Shown here piece after piece: positions 27,726 to 35,101 of a stretch of DNA of 55,744 nt. Location: contig SUUR01000009.1 in assembly GCA_015062435.1 (NCBI GenBank), positions 1 through 55,744 of the forward strand, in the 5' to 3' direction. Position 1 is the stretch's first letter. Every line of letters starts with the position of its first letter. The position numbers were made by a program, and so were the translations under genes. This DNA comes from Alphaproteobacteria bacterium. GTDB taxonomy: Bacteria > Pseudomonadota > Alphaproteobacteria > RF32 > CAG-239. The notes below the pieces were generated by a model. It did not search any database. It was not told where the DNA came from and saw only the letters and a program-made list of their open reading frames with translations.

Positions 27726-28069
27726 CTTTCAGCTCCTTTGTTTTTCTCTGTCATATTCCGACTTGATCGGAATATCTCTCTTAAATTTCGTGAGATTGTC
27801 CGAACAAGTCGGACAATGACAGTTAGTGATGTCAGACAATGACATTTACAGAGATGCCGTTTAAGATGTTTCACAAGTATAGAATTTGGATAAAATATAA
27901 GGATTACCTGTGTAAAAAATCACATCTTAAACGGCACGTTTATGTATTTGGGAAATTTGATGATGTTATGATGGTAAATGAAAACAAACCTAATATTTTG
28001 AATATTAGATTTTAAGCAAAGTGATACATCTGCCACAACAAGCATTATCATACCCTTTTATTTTATCCG
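27726..28069 (-). promoter_or_regulatory. Long structured leader with interleaved pairing (a-b-a'-b')
   Basis: Read on the minus strand from the predicted start near 28069: segment a (28068-28051) can pair with a' (27904-27888) over 17 positions with one mismatch. Segment b (27936-27922, inside GTGCCGTTTAAGATGT) pairs perfectly with b' (27869-27855) over 15 bp. The order is a, b, a', b', so the two helices are either a pseudoknot or mutually exclusive, the logic of a switch. The leader at 37656-37896 has the same order with diverged sequence. The function and ligand are unknown. Two hairpin repeats and the AAAGGAG ribosome site follow. Confidence 0.6.
27753..27817. repeat. Two palindromic hairpin repeats in the leader
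   Basis: Copies at 27753-27775 (stem ATATTCCGA / TCGGAATAT) and 27795-27817 (stem ATTGTCCGA / TCGGACAAT) have 9-bp stems and 5-base loops. They are in opposite orientations. Their stem differences from each other and from the copy at 9-31 are compensated on the partner strand, so pairing is preserved. They lie between the interleaved leader structure and the ribosome binding site. Confidence 0.8.
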
Positions 28070-28075
28070 AGTATG

Positions 28076-28104
28076 ATAATATCATAATTTTTATCAAGTG
28101 TCAA
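28076..28104 (-). promoter_or_regulatory. Promoter of the small cysteine-rich gene
   Basis: On the minus strand: TTGACA (28104-28099), 17-base spacer, TATTAT (28081-28076). This is close to consensus sigma70 and is preceded by GG. The paralogue has TTGACA-17-TATCCT in the same position relative to its leader, and both are followed by CGGATAAAATA at the presumed start. Confidence 0.75.
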
Positions 28105-28176
28105 CCAATAATTGAAGACGGTAGACAGAACTGATATTATAATGCAAAAAATAAGAGATAGATACTCTCCAATCAA

Positions 28177-28848
28177 TTATTTGACTGTATTTGTAAGCAA
28201 CCAATCTCTAAATTCAGTAACAGAACCGACTTCAGGTATCCAATTCAGTTCTTGAGGTAAATCAGATGTAAACTCGCAACGCATTCTTACTGGATTAGCT
28301 CCTACGTTGATAGCCGCATATTGATTATAAATTCTATCATCAACCAGAACAGTTTCTTCAGCTTTCAATCCATATTCTTCAAAACAAGATTTTAGCATAT
28401 TTTCTTTAGCGGTATCATGCATAAATTTTCCGTGTTGCACACATTTTATGGTTAAGAAGTCTGTAACCGGTGCCAATAATTTATTTAGAAATTTACTTTT
28501 AGTTTCCACATCAAAGGTTGCAGACATTGTAAATTGTCTATACCCTTTATCGTTAAGTTCTTTTAAGATTGGTAAAACATCATCATACAAAGGTCTGTTG
28601 GTAAAGAACTCTAAACTATGGCAAAAATCATAATCCATTTCGTTTCCTTGTGTCGGATGAGTTTTTAGCTCCAAAGCTCCATACTTTGGTTCAATAGGTA
28701 GAACTGTGGGCAAGTCTTCCCACTTGAGATTACGATACTGAGGAGCATATTTAGGGTGTTTGGTTAGAAAATTATAATAAGCATAATTAAGGTTTGCCAA
28801 AACCCCATCAACATCCCAAAATATATTTTTGATCACTTTTTTTTGCAT
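28177..28848 (-). CDS. HAD family hydrolase
   Basis: The 223-residue protein carries HAD motif I as FWDVDGVLANL near residue 12. Motif II is the FTMSATFD region and motif IV is VLVDDRIYN. The body suggests a phosphatase with a helical cap; the substrate is unknown. The ribosome site is CAGGAG 6 bases before the ATG. It is monocistronic, with about 100 bases to the divergent cysteine-rich promoter on one side. The convincing aspartates imply an active enzyme. Confidence 0.85.
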   Translation of the reverse strand: MQKKVIKNIFWDVDGVLANLNYAYYNFLTKHPKYAPQYRNLKWEDLPTVLPIEPKYGALELKTHPTQGNEMDYDFCHSLEFFTNRPLYDDVLPILKELNDKGYRQFTMSATFDVETKSKFLNKLLAPVTDFLTIKCVQHGKFMHDTAKENMLKSCFEEYGLKAEETVLVDDRIYNQYAAINVGANPVRMRCEFTSDLPQELNWIPEVGSVTEFRDWLLTNTVK

Positions 28849-29024
28849 TTTTAACTCCTGTAATGTGTAATTATCTAGACGGTATCATAAAAATCCATAT
28901 CGGTCAAAGTAATATTTTTATTTTATAAAATATCCCTGAGCAAAACCAATAAAATGGTTGCAAACAAAAAACTCATCTATACAATCGGTGCCACGAACAT
29001 ATTACTATAACTATAATTTTAATT

Positions 29025-29061
29025 CGAGGATAAGGAAGTAGAAAAAGGAGCTACGCCCTCG
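29025..29061 (+). other. Small hairpin upstream of the 58-residue ORF
   Basis: CGAGG (29025-29029) pairs with CCTCG (29057-29061), and GTAG (29038-29041) with CTAC (29051-29054), directly before a short ORF that lacks an adjacent ribosome site. A weak promoter-like pair (TTGCAA, TACAAT) lies about 45-70 bases upstream. The rest of 28849-29082 is AT-rich with nothing recognisable. Confidence 0.35.
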
Positions 29062-29082
29062 TAAAATAATCCTTATTTCGTC

Positions 29083-29259
29083 ATGACTGAAAGAGAAGCC
29101 GTAAAATTTGTACAAACCAACAAACGGGGAGCAAAAGATGCGCTAAAAGAAGCCATAGGCCCTGAATTGTATCAAAAATTACGCTCGGCAGATATTATTA
29201 CTTCAGATGCCAACAACTGGTATCTTACTGCCTATGGTCAGGAATGTAATATTACATAA
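29083..29259 (+). CDS. Small hypothetical protein, 58 residues
   Basis: The ORF encodes MTEREAVKFVQTNKRGAKD and ends NWYLTAYGQECNIT. The sequence is compact, charged and helix-prone at the start, with no membrane segment or cysteine cluster. I recognise no family. It is supported by ordinary amino-acid composition, a plausible upstream hairpin and a perfect 15-bp terminator-like repeat 12 bases after its stop. It lacks a clear Shine-Dalgarno; the nearest GGAG is about 35 bases upstream. It could be a small cytoplasmic regulator or spurious. Confidence 0.5.
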   Translation: MTEREAVKFVQTNKRGAKDALKEAIGPELYQKLRSADIITSDANNWYLTAYGQECNIT

Positions 29260-29270
29260 TAATGCATTAG

Positions 29271-29311
29271 AATTAAAACCGATTTACTTATCAAGCAAAT
29301 CGGTTTTAATT
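29271..29311. terminator. Rho-independent terminator, 15-bp stem
   Basis: AATTAAAACCGATTT and AAATCGGTTTTAATT form a perfect inverted repeat around an 11-base loop, followed by TTTT. It can work in both directions. It closes the small ORF at 29083-29259. Confidence 0.75.
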
Positions 29312-29423
29312 TTTAAGCAAACTACAAAAAGCTTGATTTTTTATTTATAATTTGTACTATGTTGTCAATTGGAAATTATTAATAAATTAAAAGAAAGCAA
29401 GCACGTAAAAGCCGTGCAATTTT

Positions 29424-29954
29424 ATGGAAAGAAAACAATTATTTAAAATTCTTGATGACTTAAGGCCCAATCCTAAAGATATCAAAGCTTATTATGATTT
29501 GATGTGTACCGGAGTATTAGATTTGGTTTATTGCAAAGATGGTGAATTTATCGTAACCAAGCAATACAAAGATGATATGGTTGAATACTTGTATGGAATA
29601 CTGTTTCCTGATACTGATATAATCATGCGCTTTCAGACACTGACAGAACACAATTTCAAACCGGAATATCTAACATCTATCGGTATCAACTATTGGGTAA
29701 ACCAAAAATTTGGAGCTGATGCGCCTACATGGGTTGCCAATAAGGAATGCTACTTATTGTATAATAAATGGAGAGAAATGATTGCTGAGACAAACCAACT
29801 TTTATCCAACTACACAAGAAAAAAAATGTATCCTTGTTATGGTTGGATGGAAGATGGAGGAAAAATAGAAACTCCTGATTATTCCATCTCAATTGATGAA
29901 TTTGTCCTGTATAAGTGTGATGTCTCACTGTTTTCTCGGCTTCCTAAAAAGTAA
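29424..29954 (+). CDS. Hypothetical protein, 176 residues
   Basis: I do not recognise this protein. It has no signal peptide or transmembrane segment, is rich in aromatic residues (tyrosine and tryptophan), and is probably a soluble cytoplasmic protein. It has a standard ATG with GTGCAATTTT upstream and no obvious Shine-Dalgarno. A strong terminator follows 15 bases after the stop, so it is a single-gene unit. Nothing nearby indicates a job. Confidence 0.7.
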   Translation: MERKQLFKILDDLRPNPKDIKAYYDLMCTGVLDLVYCKDGEFIVTKQYKDDMVEYLYGILFPDTDIIMRFQTLTEHNFKPEYLTSIGINYWVNQKFGADAPTWVANKECYLLYNKWREMIAETNQLLSNYTRKKMYPCYGWMEDGGKIETPDYSISIDEFVLYKCDVSLFSRLPKK

Positions 29955-29968
29955 TTATTTTAAACAGC

Positions 29969-30003
29969 AAAGTCCGGTAACCAAAGATTGTTTACCGGAC
30001 TTT
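29969..30003. terminator. Strong bidirectional terminator
   Basis: There is a 12-bp perfect stem (AAAGTCCGGTAA / TTACCGGACTTT) with an 11-base loop, followed by TATTTTA. It sits between convergent genes ending at 29954 and 30020 and serves both. Confidence 0.8.
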
Positions 30004-30019
30004 ATTTTATCTTCACTTT

Positions 30020-30322
30020 TTATACTAGGAATAAAAAAGCTATCTCTGGTCCAGCTAAAATAGCAAGACCACAGCACATGATTATTATTGATATCAGTGC
30101 GCATAGCTCTGCTATTATTCTAACTTCTTCTCTTTTGGTTTTTTCATATAGGTTAAGTAACCTAAAGATTAACCATGCCAATCCTATAAGAAAAACCATA
30201 TAGGAAACAAGTAACCAGTCGGACATAGCTACTGGTTTACAAAAAAGTGAGACCACCAACAAAGCTACAAATTGCAATATAAGTGCTATTTGTAGCATGC
30301 TTTTTTTAATAAAATTTTTCAT
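30020..30322 (-). CDS. Small integral membrane protein, 100 residues
   Basis: The protein has a short basic N terminus (MKNFIKKSM) and three hydrophobic segments (about residues 9-28, 34-54 and 72-98) with a charged loop (NLYEKTKREE). No family is recognised. It is one of three minus-strand genes (with 46764-47171 and 47609-48619) that start just left of a copy of the repeated intergenic module, so its promoter probably lies within module A. The first residues MKNF match those of the 48619 gene, including the AT-rich DNA before the ATG. Confidence 0.65.
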   Translation of the reverse strand: MKNFIKKSMLQIALILQFVALLVVSLFCKPVAMSDWLLVSYMVFLIGLAWLIFRLLNLYEKTKREEVRIIAELCALISIIIMCCGLAILAGPEIAFLFLV

Positions 30323-30361
30323 TTTTTTATTTATTTTTTTTAGTTAAACATTTCAACTTGA

Positions 30362-30671
30362 ACCATTACAGTGCATGATATTCTCAAAGTAATGGCAAAA
30401 ACCATAAAACAATGAAAAATAATTTATAAAGCACCTATAATAATTTGGAATTCAATTTTATTATATCACAAAATTAGGGATAAAACAATATTAAATTGTA
30501 CTGTCTAGAATGAAGAAGTTTATAATATATTGAAAAACAATGATAGTCAGTGTTGTGAATTCGTGAAAATTACAAAAACAGGTATTTTTGAAAAACGAAT
30601 ATTCGAAACTGCTGAAAGGTTTGGAAAATAAAGAAAAAGCAGGCATTTTATAGCCTGCTGTTTGTATTGGT
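30362..30671. repeat. Intergenic module, copy A (310 bp)
   Basis: This copy is full length, bounded by ACCATTAC (30362-30369) and GTATTGGT (30664-30671), which are imperfect inverted repeats of each other. The left end has a CCATTAC ... GTAATGG hairpin. The centre has an ATTCGTGAAAATTAC ... GAAAAACGAAT inverted repeat. The right end has AGCAGGC / GCCTGCT (30638-30659) flanked by an A-run, which on the minus strand is a Rho-independent terminator. Copy D at 48668-48976 is 309 bp and aligns throughout. Copies B, C and E are shorter. Confidence 0.8.
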
Positions 30672-30683
30672 GATGCTAACGCA

Positions 30684-30785
30684 ATGAAGCTCGAACTTTT
30701 ACTCACCTCAGACTACTACCAAGCCACTTTAGAGAGATATGAGGAAATTAGAAAAAGCAATTATGTGTTAGGTATAGCTAGGTAA
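30684..30785 (+). CDS. 33-residue ORF attached to module A
   Basis: The ORF encodes MKLELLLTSDYYQATLERYE and ends VLGIAR. It starts 12 bases after the module's GTATTGGTGA, which supplies a weak ribosome site. The same position in copy C (47450) encodes MKLELFLALDY and then has an in-frame stop, with many differences at third codon positions or conservative. This hints that the peptide was once maintained. Function is unknown, and the coding status is uncertain given the length. Confidence 0.4.
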   Translation: MKLELLLTSDYYQATLERYEEIRKSNYVLGIAR

Positions 30786-30855
30786 AAAATATATTTACAG
30801 CAAGTACAAAATATGATATAATTCATGTGAATAATAACTGTTAAAATATAATTAT

Positions 30856-31374
30856 ATGAAGAAAATTATTGTATGTATTATGGCTGAACTTATATGTTTT
30901 GTGCCATTTTTGTTTCTGTTGGCAAGCTTGTTTATTGCTGTAATGTTCGTGGATTCTTTTTTGTTAAACGTATTGGTGGTGTTAGTGGGGTATTTCTTAA
31001 TGAAAATATCTAATCATTACCTAAAAAAATACTGCAAAAAACACTACGAAGAAGAAACTAAAAAAGATTTTCAGCCTATAGCCGGTCGTTTTATCATAGG
31101 AATGCATTGGTTTGAAGGATATGAGTACTTTTTTGAAATACTTCTTGACGGATCGTGTGTTTACACATTTAAGTGGTCTGATGAGAATAGCTGTCGCAAA
31201 TATAAAAGTATTGATTATCCATTCAAAACAAAGGCTTCCGAAGAGTTGATGGCTATGTTGGATGTAGGCAAATCTAACGAAGCATTGTCGGTAGGCCTTA
31301 AAGATCTTAAGCAAAAGCTTCTTGAAGAATTCCTTGAAATAAAGGAAGAGGAAAAGCTAAGAAAGCTGAATTAA
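30856..31374 (+). CDS. Hypothetical membrane-anchored protein, 172 residues
   Basis: The N-terminal half holds one or two hydrophobic segments (about residues 5-50, CIMAELICFVPFLFLLASLF), and the rest is a soluble, lysine- and glutamate-rich domain ending in a coiled-coil-like helix. I recognise no family. It is monocistronic, followed by a terminator 15 bases after its stop. A TATAAT-like box in ATATGATATAATTCATG is about 35 bases upstream. Confidence 0.65.
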   Translation: MKKIIVCIMAELICFVPFLFLLASLFIAVMFVDSFLLNVLVVLVGYFLMKISNHYLKKYCKKHYEEETKKDFQPIAGRFIIGMHWFEGYEYFFEILLDGSCVYTFKWSDENSCRKYKSIDYPFKTKASEELMAMLDVGKSNEALSVGLKDLKQKLLEEFLEIKEEEKLRKLN

Positions 31375-31388
31375 GAAGAATTAAGAAG

Positions 31389-31425
31389 AATTCCCTATTT
31401 GCTATTGCATGTAGGGAATTTTTTT
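31389..31425 (+). terminator. Rho-independent terminator
   Basis: AATTCCCTA (31389-31397) pairs with TAGGGAATT (31412-31420) and a T-run follows immediately. It ends the 30856-31374 gene. Confidence 0.8.
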
Positions 31426-31478
31426 GTTATAAATTTGTATGTAAGTGAGGAAATATACGCAAAATCAAAGAACTTTCA

Positions 31479-32021
31479 ATGCCTTCAATCATAAAATGCA
31501 AGAGATTTAGTCTTATTGCTAGAGATCATCAATATGATAGACAAATGTCTTATTTGCTTAACAAAAATAGAAGTTACTTAAAAAAGTATTTGCGTTGGCT
31601 CAATAAAAACAAAACTTTTGAAGACACTGTTCGTACAACTTCGAATATGAAGTTGAAATGGGAAGCAAAAGAACAGTTTAATTATTTGCTAATTGATAAA
31701 CAAGATAATATCATCGGAGCAATCGGGGTTGCAAATATAAACAATCTGGATAGCCATGTAGAGTTAGGTGCTTGGTTGTGTCAAGATAAAACAGGTTGTG
31801 GATATATGACCGAAGCGGTTAATAAAATAACGCAAGTTTTATTTTCTAAAAAAATTCGCCGTATTGAAGCTGAATGTGCAATAACAAATACAGCATCAAA
31901 TAGTTTGGTAAAGAGATGTGGGTTTCAAAAAGAATGTGTTAAAAAAGAATACTTTAACATCAACGGAAAATTTGAAGATGCTGTTGTTTATATAAAAATG
32001 AATCCCAGTCGAAAAAACTAA
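31479..32021 (+). CDS. GNAT family N-acetyltransferase, RimJ/RimL-like
   Basis: The 180-residue protein matches the RimJ/RimL-type acetyltransferase pattern. A central VELGAWLCQDKTGCGYMTEAV carries the acetyl-CoA loop. RRIEAECAITNTASNSLVKRCGFQKE is the usual second conserved block. The QxxGxGxM-type loop is degraded to DKTGCGYM but the glycine pair is kept. It probably transfers acetyl to a ribosomal protein N terminus or a small amine; substrate unknown. It has no clear Shine-Dalgarno next to the ATG. The stop overlaps the convergent SGNH gene by 4 bases. Confidence 0.85.
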   Translation: MPSIIKCKRFSLIARDHQYDRQMSYLLNKNRSYLKKYLRWLNKNKTFEDTVRTTSNMKLKWEAKEQFNYLLIDKQDNIIGAIGVANINNLDSHVELGAWLCQDKTGCGYMTEAVNKITQVLFSKKIRRIEAECAITNTASNSLVKRCGFQKECVKKEYFNINGKFEDAVVYIKMNPSRKN

Positions 32022-32629
32022 ATAATTTGTTTTTTCTGCAGATATTCATAAATTTCCTCTGCCATAATTTGGTGGCCGTTGGCATTAGGGTGAGTAGCGT
32101 CTTTGTATAATTCTTTTAAATTTCGATTAATCCAACTTTCATAGCGACTAAAAAATAATATATTTTTTTGTTCGCAAATATTTTTAATTATTTCGTTATA
32201 TCTCTCTACATCAGAATTACGACGGATTAAAGATGCCTGCTCACTATATCTGTCTTCAATAACAGGAATTAAATCTGTAACAATAACAGAGGCTTGAGTT
32301 GTAGATAGCTTATCTAATAGTTTATTCCAATACATTACTCTCGCGCCTTCAGAAAAATCAAGTTGCAAATCACTATCTTTCCTACGTCTCAAATCATTAA
32401 TACCAATACTAATGATTATTAAATCAAATTGTCTTGTCGACGTCTCAAAAAAACTTCTATTTGTAGCATCAGCAATATTGTCTCCGGAATAAGACATGTT
32501 ATTAAATACATAATCACCGCCATGTTTTGATAAAATTAATTTTCCTAGTCTTGAAAACCATCCTAAATCCGTTTCATCAAAAAAGCCATGTCCTATACTA
32601 TCACCAATTAATCCTATATTTTTTACCAT
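32018..32629 (-). CDS. SGNH/GDSL-family hydrolase
   Basis: This 203-residue serine esterase of the SGNH fold has block I GLIGDSIGHG with the nucleophile serine near residue 11. The block III asparagine is in ISIGINDLRRR, and the catalytic Asp-His pair is in DATHPNANGH. No signal peptide is present, so it is likely cytoplasmic. AGGATTTTAAGGT precedes the ATG. It resembles the N-terminal half of the fusion protein at 55003. The substrate is unknown (acyl ester, carbohydrate acetyl or lysophospholipid are typical). Confidence 0.85.
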   Translation of the reverse strand: MVKNIGLIGDSIGHGFFDETDLGWFSRLGKLILSKHGGDYVFNNMSYSGDNIADATNRSFFETSTRQFDLIIISIGINDLRRRKDSDLQLDFSEGARVMYWNKLLDKLSTTQASVIVTDLIPVIEDRYSEQASLIRRNSDVERYNEIIKNICEQKNILFFSRYESWINRNLKELYKDATHPNANGHQIMAEEIYEYLQKKQII

Positions 32630-32854
32630 ACCTTAAAATCCTACTTAAGTATTTTATTAATTAGATAAATAATAACAAATGTTTGTTAAAAATTCAATAA
32701 TAGCTAAAAATGCCTACCAAATATTCAAAAGTTCGAGAGTTGAAGCCCAAAGAGCTATTTTAAATATTTTACTCTCGAACTTGCAAATTAAGGATAAGCA
32801 AATCTCGTATAACCTTAGAAAACCTTTTGATTTGATAAATTTTTTAAACAAAAA

Positions 32855-32879
32855 AACACCCCCGAAAATCGGAGGTGTT
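32855..32879 (-). terminator. Terminator of tRNA-Glu
   Basis: On the minus strand, AACACCTCCGA and TCGGGGGTGTT form an 11-bp stem with one mismatch followed by a run of T residues, about 6 bases after the tRNA 3' end. Confidence 0.8.
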
Positions 32880-32884
32880 GCAAT

Positions 32885-32960
32885 TGGTGATCCCAGCGAG
32901 AATCGAACTCGCGTTTTCGCCGTGAGAGGGCGACGTCCTAGGCCGCTAGACGATGGGACC
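32885..32960 (-). tRNA. tRNA-Glu (anticodon CTC)
   Basis: The 76-base cloverleaf starts GGTCCCATCGTCTAGCGGCC. The acceptor stem GGTCCCA pairs with TGGGATC (one G-U). The anticodon arm is TCGCC-CTCTCAC-GGCGA, giving CTC. The T arm is GCGAG-TTCGATT-CTCGC, then discriminator A and an encoded CCA. It reads GAG codons. A promoter and terminator are visible on either side. The D-arm sequence matches bacterial tRNA-Glu. Confidence 0.95.
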
Positions 32961-32980
32961 ATATTTCCTAAGACGATATC

Positions 32981-33009
32981 TTAATAATCTAAAAAAATAT
33001 AACTTGCAA
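32981..33009 (-). promoter_or_regulatory. Promoter of tRNA-Glu
   Basis: On the minus strand: TTGCAA (33009-33004), 17-base spacer, TATTAA (32986-32981). This puts transcription about 12-15 bases before the mature 5' end at 32960. Confidence 0.6.
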
Positions 33010-33053
33010 CATTTTTTTTATGAAATAGATATTCTTTATTAATTTAATTGCGG

Positions 33054-33082
33054 TTGATTTTTTGAAATCGTTATCCTATATT
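33054..33082 (+). promoter_or_regulatory. Promoter of the BI-1 gene
   Basis: TTGATT (33054-33059), 17-base spacer and TATATT (33077-33082) lie 35 bases before the start codon at 33117, which has AGAGGAAAA as ribosome site. Confidence 0.55.
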
Positions 33083-33116
33083 TTAAAAGACAAATAATTT
33101 TTTAGAGGAAAACTTA

Positions 33117-33842
33117 ATGGAAAACAGAACATATTATCGAGCCGGTGCAACATCTGCAGTAGATGAGGGGTTGCGCCAATACATGCTTAAAGTATATAAT
33201 TTTATGGCCGCAGGTCTTGGACTTACGGCATTAAGCGCATATTTTATTGTCAACACTCCTTTGTTAAAACTGTTTTTCTCGGTAAATCAATCCGGACAAT
33301 ACGGTTTATCAGGCTTTGGTTGGCTTATGTTTATTGCACCGTTGATAATGGTTTTTGCATTCAACTGGGTAGTAAGTAGAGGCAGTTCATCTCAAGCTCA
33401 ACTGTTTTTCTGGGCTTTTTCCGCCGTTATGGGATTTTCGTTGGCGCCTACATTGTTAGTGTATACCGGAGCCAGTGTTGCCCGAGTATTTTTAGTTACA
33501 GCCGGCACATTTGGAGCAATGAGTCTTTATGGATATACAACTAAACGTGATCTCACAGCATTAGGTTCTTTTTTGATTATGGGATTGTGGGGCGTAATCA
33601 TAACCATGATTGTAAATTTCTTTTTACAAAGCAGTGGAGTGGACTATGCGTTATCATTAATCGCTTTAGCAATTTTCATCGGATTAACGGCTTTTGATAC
33701 TCAGCGTATTAAAAACATGTATAATAATATAGACGATTCGGAAATTGCCACCAAAAAAGCCATTGTTGGTGCGTTATCTTTGTATCTAGACTTTATTAAT
33801 ATGTTTATATATTTGTTGCGATTTATGGGGGATCGTCGCTAA
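33117..33842 (+). CDS. Bax inhibitor-1/YccA family inner-membrane protein
   Basis: The 241-residue protein has seven hydrophobic segments after a short soluble start. Family features include the opening DEGLRQYMLKVYNFMAAGLGLTALSAY, a central FGAMSLYGYTTKRDLTALGSFL, and the closing GLTAFDTQRIKNMY with LYLDFINMFIYLLRFMG. Relatives (YbhL, YccA) are inner-membrane proteins proposed as calcium or proton channels or as modulators of FtsH. It is a single-gene unit with its own promoter and terminator. Confidence 0.93.
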   Translation: MENRTYYRAGATSAVDEGLRQYMLKVYNFMAAGLGLTALSAYFIVNTPLLKLFFSVNQSGQYGLSGFGWLMFIAPLIMVFAFNWVVSRGSSSQAQLFFWAFSAVMGFSLAPTLLVYTGASVARVFLVTAGTFGAMSLYGYTTKRDLTALGSFLIMGLWGVIITMIVNFFLQSSGVDYALSLIALAIFIGLTAFDTQRIKNMYNNIDDSEIATKKAIVGALSLYLDFINMFIYLLRFMGDRR

Positions 33843-33856
33843 TTAATAAAATTGAA

Positions 33857-33883
33857 AAACCTTCCGTTAAGGAAGGTTTTTTT
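33857..33883 (+). terminator. Rho-independent terminator after BI-1 gene
   Basis: AAACCTTCC (33857-33865) pairs with GGAAGGTTT (33871-33879) around a GTTAA loop, followed by a T-run. It lies between convergent genes and can serve both. Confidence 0.85.
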
Positions 33884-33887
33884 ATGC

Positions 33888-34967
33888 TTAAAGCTTAAAT
33901 TTAACGATTGAGCTTTCCGGTGAATTTTGGGCTTGTTTAATGGCATTGATGGATTGTTCCATAAGCTTTTTAGCGGATCTTGCCGGTGTTGGAAACACGC
34001 TGACACCCACACTCACAATCAGATCGTGAGTATTAAAATTATCGCTTACTCCATCATTTAGTATTGCCATTAATTTCTTAAGTTCAAAATCCAAATCATA
34101 GGCATTTTTAATATTTGGCATTAACACCCAAAACGGATACTTCAACCCTCTTGCTACGGTAAAACCTTTATTGAGGCTGAGCACTAAAGTATTAGCCAAT
34201 TTTTTTATAACAAACTCTTCCAGATGTAGTTTTCTGAAATCTTCTATATTATCAATAGCTATTCCGGCTACGGCAATTAAGTTTGAAGGTTGTCGGTTGT
34301 CTTTATAGTTTTCATAATTAATTGCCATTTGAACTCTGTCTTCAAACAAAAAGAAGTTCGGTAGTCCTGTAAGCTCATCATATAAGTTATTAAAGAGGTT
34401 GCTGGTGGGTTTGTGTTGATGATTTCCAATAAGAATAAAAGAAAAATGTTTGGAATCCGGAAGATATACAGCTTGAAATTCAACGGATATTAATTTTCCT
34501 TTGGTGGAACGTAAATTGATATTTTGTTTTTTTTCGTTGGTTAACATTTCTCCTATATTTGAGGTAAGGTTGTTCCAATCATTTTTATCAACAAAATTCA
34601 AAAAAGGAGTATCAATAACATGTTTAGGAGATACTATGTCCAAAATTTGCATTGCAGAACCATTAAAATATACGGCTTTATCATCACTGACAATAATAAC
34701 CGGCTGTTCGGAATTTTTGATTATTGGATTAATAATGTCTTTAAGTCTGACATCAAGATCATGCCAAAATGGTATTTCTTTGATTTTTTTTGTGCTGACA
34801 ACCGGAATTTGTTCGGATATGTTTTCTTTGCCGAAGTCCTCTAAAGTATCTAAATTTATATTATGCTGATGAGCATCGCTTAATATCGCCTTATCAATAA
34901 TTTTATTTTCGATAGACGTTGCAATTGCCGGTGTTTCTAAATCAATGTCGATATTTTTAGTGTCCAT
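33888..34967 (-). CDS. PAS and degenerate GGDEF domain protein
   Basis: The 359-residue soluble protein has a PAS-like region at about 85-185 (PVIIVSDDKAVYFNGSAMQIL). A GGDEF-type domain follows from about residue 198, opening with LYDELTGLPNFFLFEDRVQMAI. Where the GG(D/E)EF signature should be, the sequence reads ARGLKYPFWVLMPN, so the catalytic loop is gone and cyclic-di-GMP synthesis is not expected. It may act as a receptor, scaffold or vestigial signalling protein. It is divergent from the pseudokinase gene, with about 134 bases between starts. A pairing of two catalytically eroded signalling proteins is notable. Confidence 0.8.
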   Translation of the reverse strand: MDTKNIDIDLETPAIATSIENKIIDKAILSDAHQHNINLDTLEDFGKENISEQIPVVSTKKIKEIPFWHDLDVRLKDIINPIIKNSEQPVIIVSDDKAVYFNGSAMQILDIVSPKHVIDTPFLNFVDKNDWNNLTSNIGEMLTNEKKQNINLRSTKGKLISVEFQAVYLPDSKHFSFILIGNHQHKPTSNLFNNLYDELTGLPNFFLFEDRVQMAINYENYKDNRQPSNLIAVAGIAIDNIEDFRKLHLEEFVIKKLANTLVLSLNKGFTVARGLKYPFWVLMPNIKNAYDLDFELKKLMAILNDGVSDNFNTHDLIVSVGVSVFPTPARSAKKLMEQSINAIKQAQNSPESSIVKFKL

Positions 34968-35101
34968 TTTTTCTCATAAACTCGATTTTTTTATATAATA
35001 TAATTAATATTACAAAAACACAATGTCAAAATATTTGTATTTTATTAATAATATTTGATTATAATAAAATCAACTACATCTAAAATAAGAAAGAATTTGT
35101 T

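Noticed and set aside
27855..28068. Invertible promoter flanked by inverted repeats
   Set aside because: The good promoter lies outside both inverted repeats, no recombinase gene is adjacent, and the paralogous leader keeps the same orientation. RNA pairing explains the pattern better.
30638..30720. tRNA-like 3' end (CACCA and TTCGAG-like loop) in the modules, suggesting tRNA attachment-site duplicates
   Set aside because: Acceptor and T stems do not pair, and copies B, D and E lack the TTCGA-like loop.
32679..32984. A 101-codon frame on the plus strand (and one opposite)
   Set aside because: It runs across the tRNA-Glu gene and its terminator.
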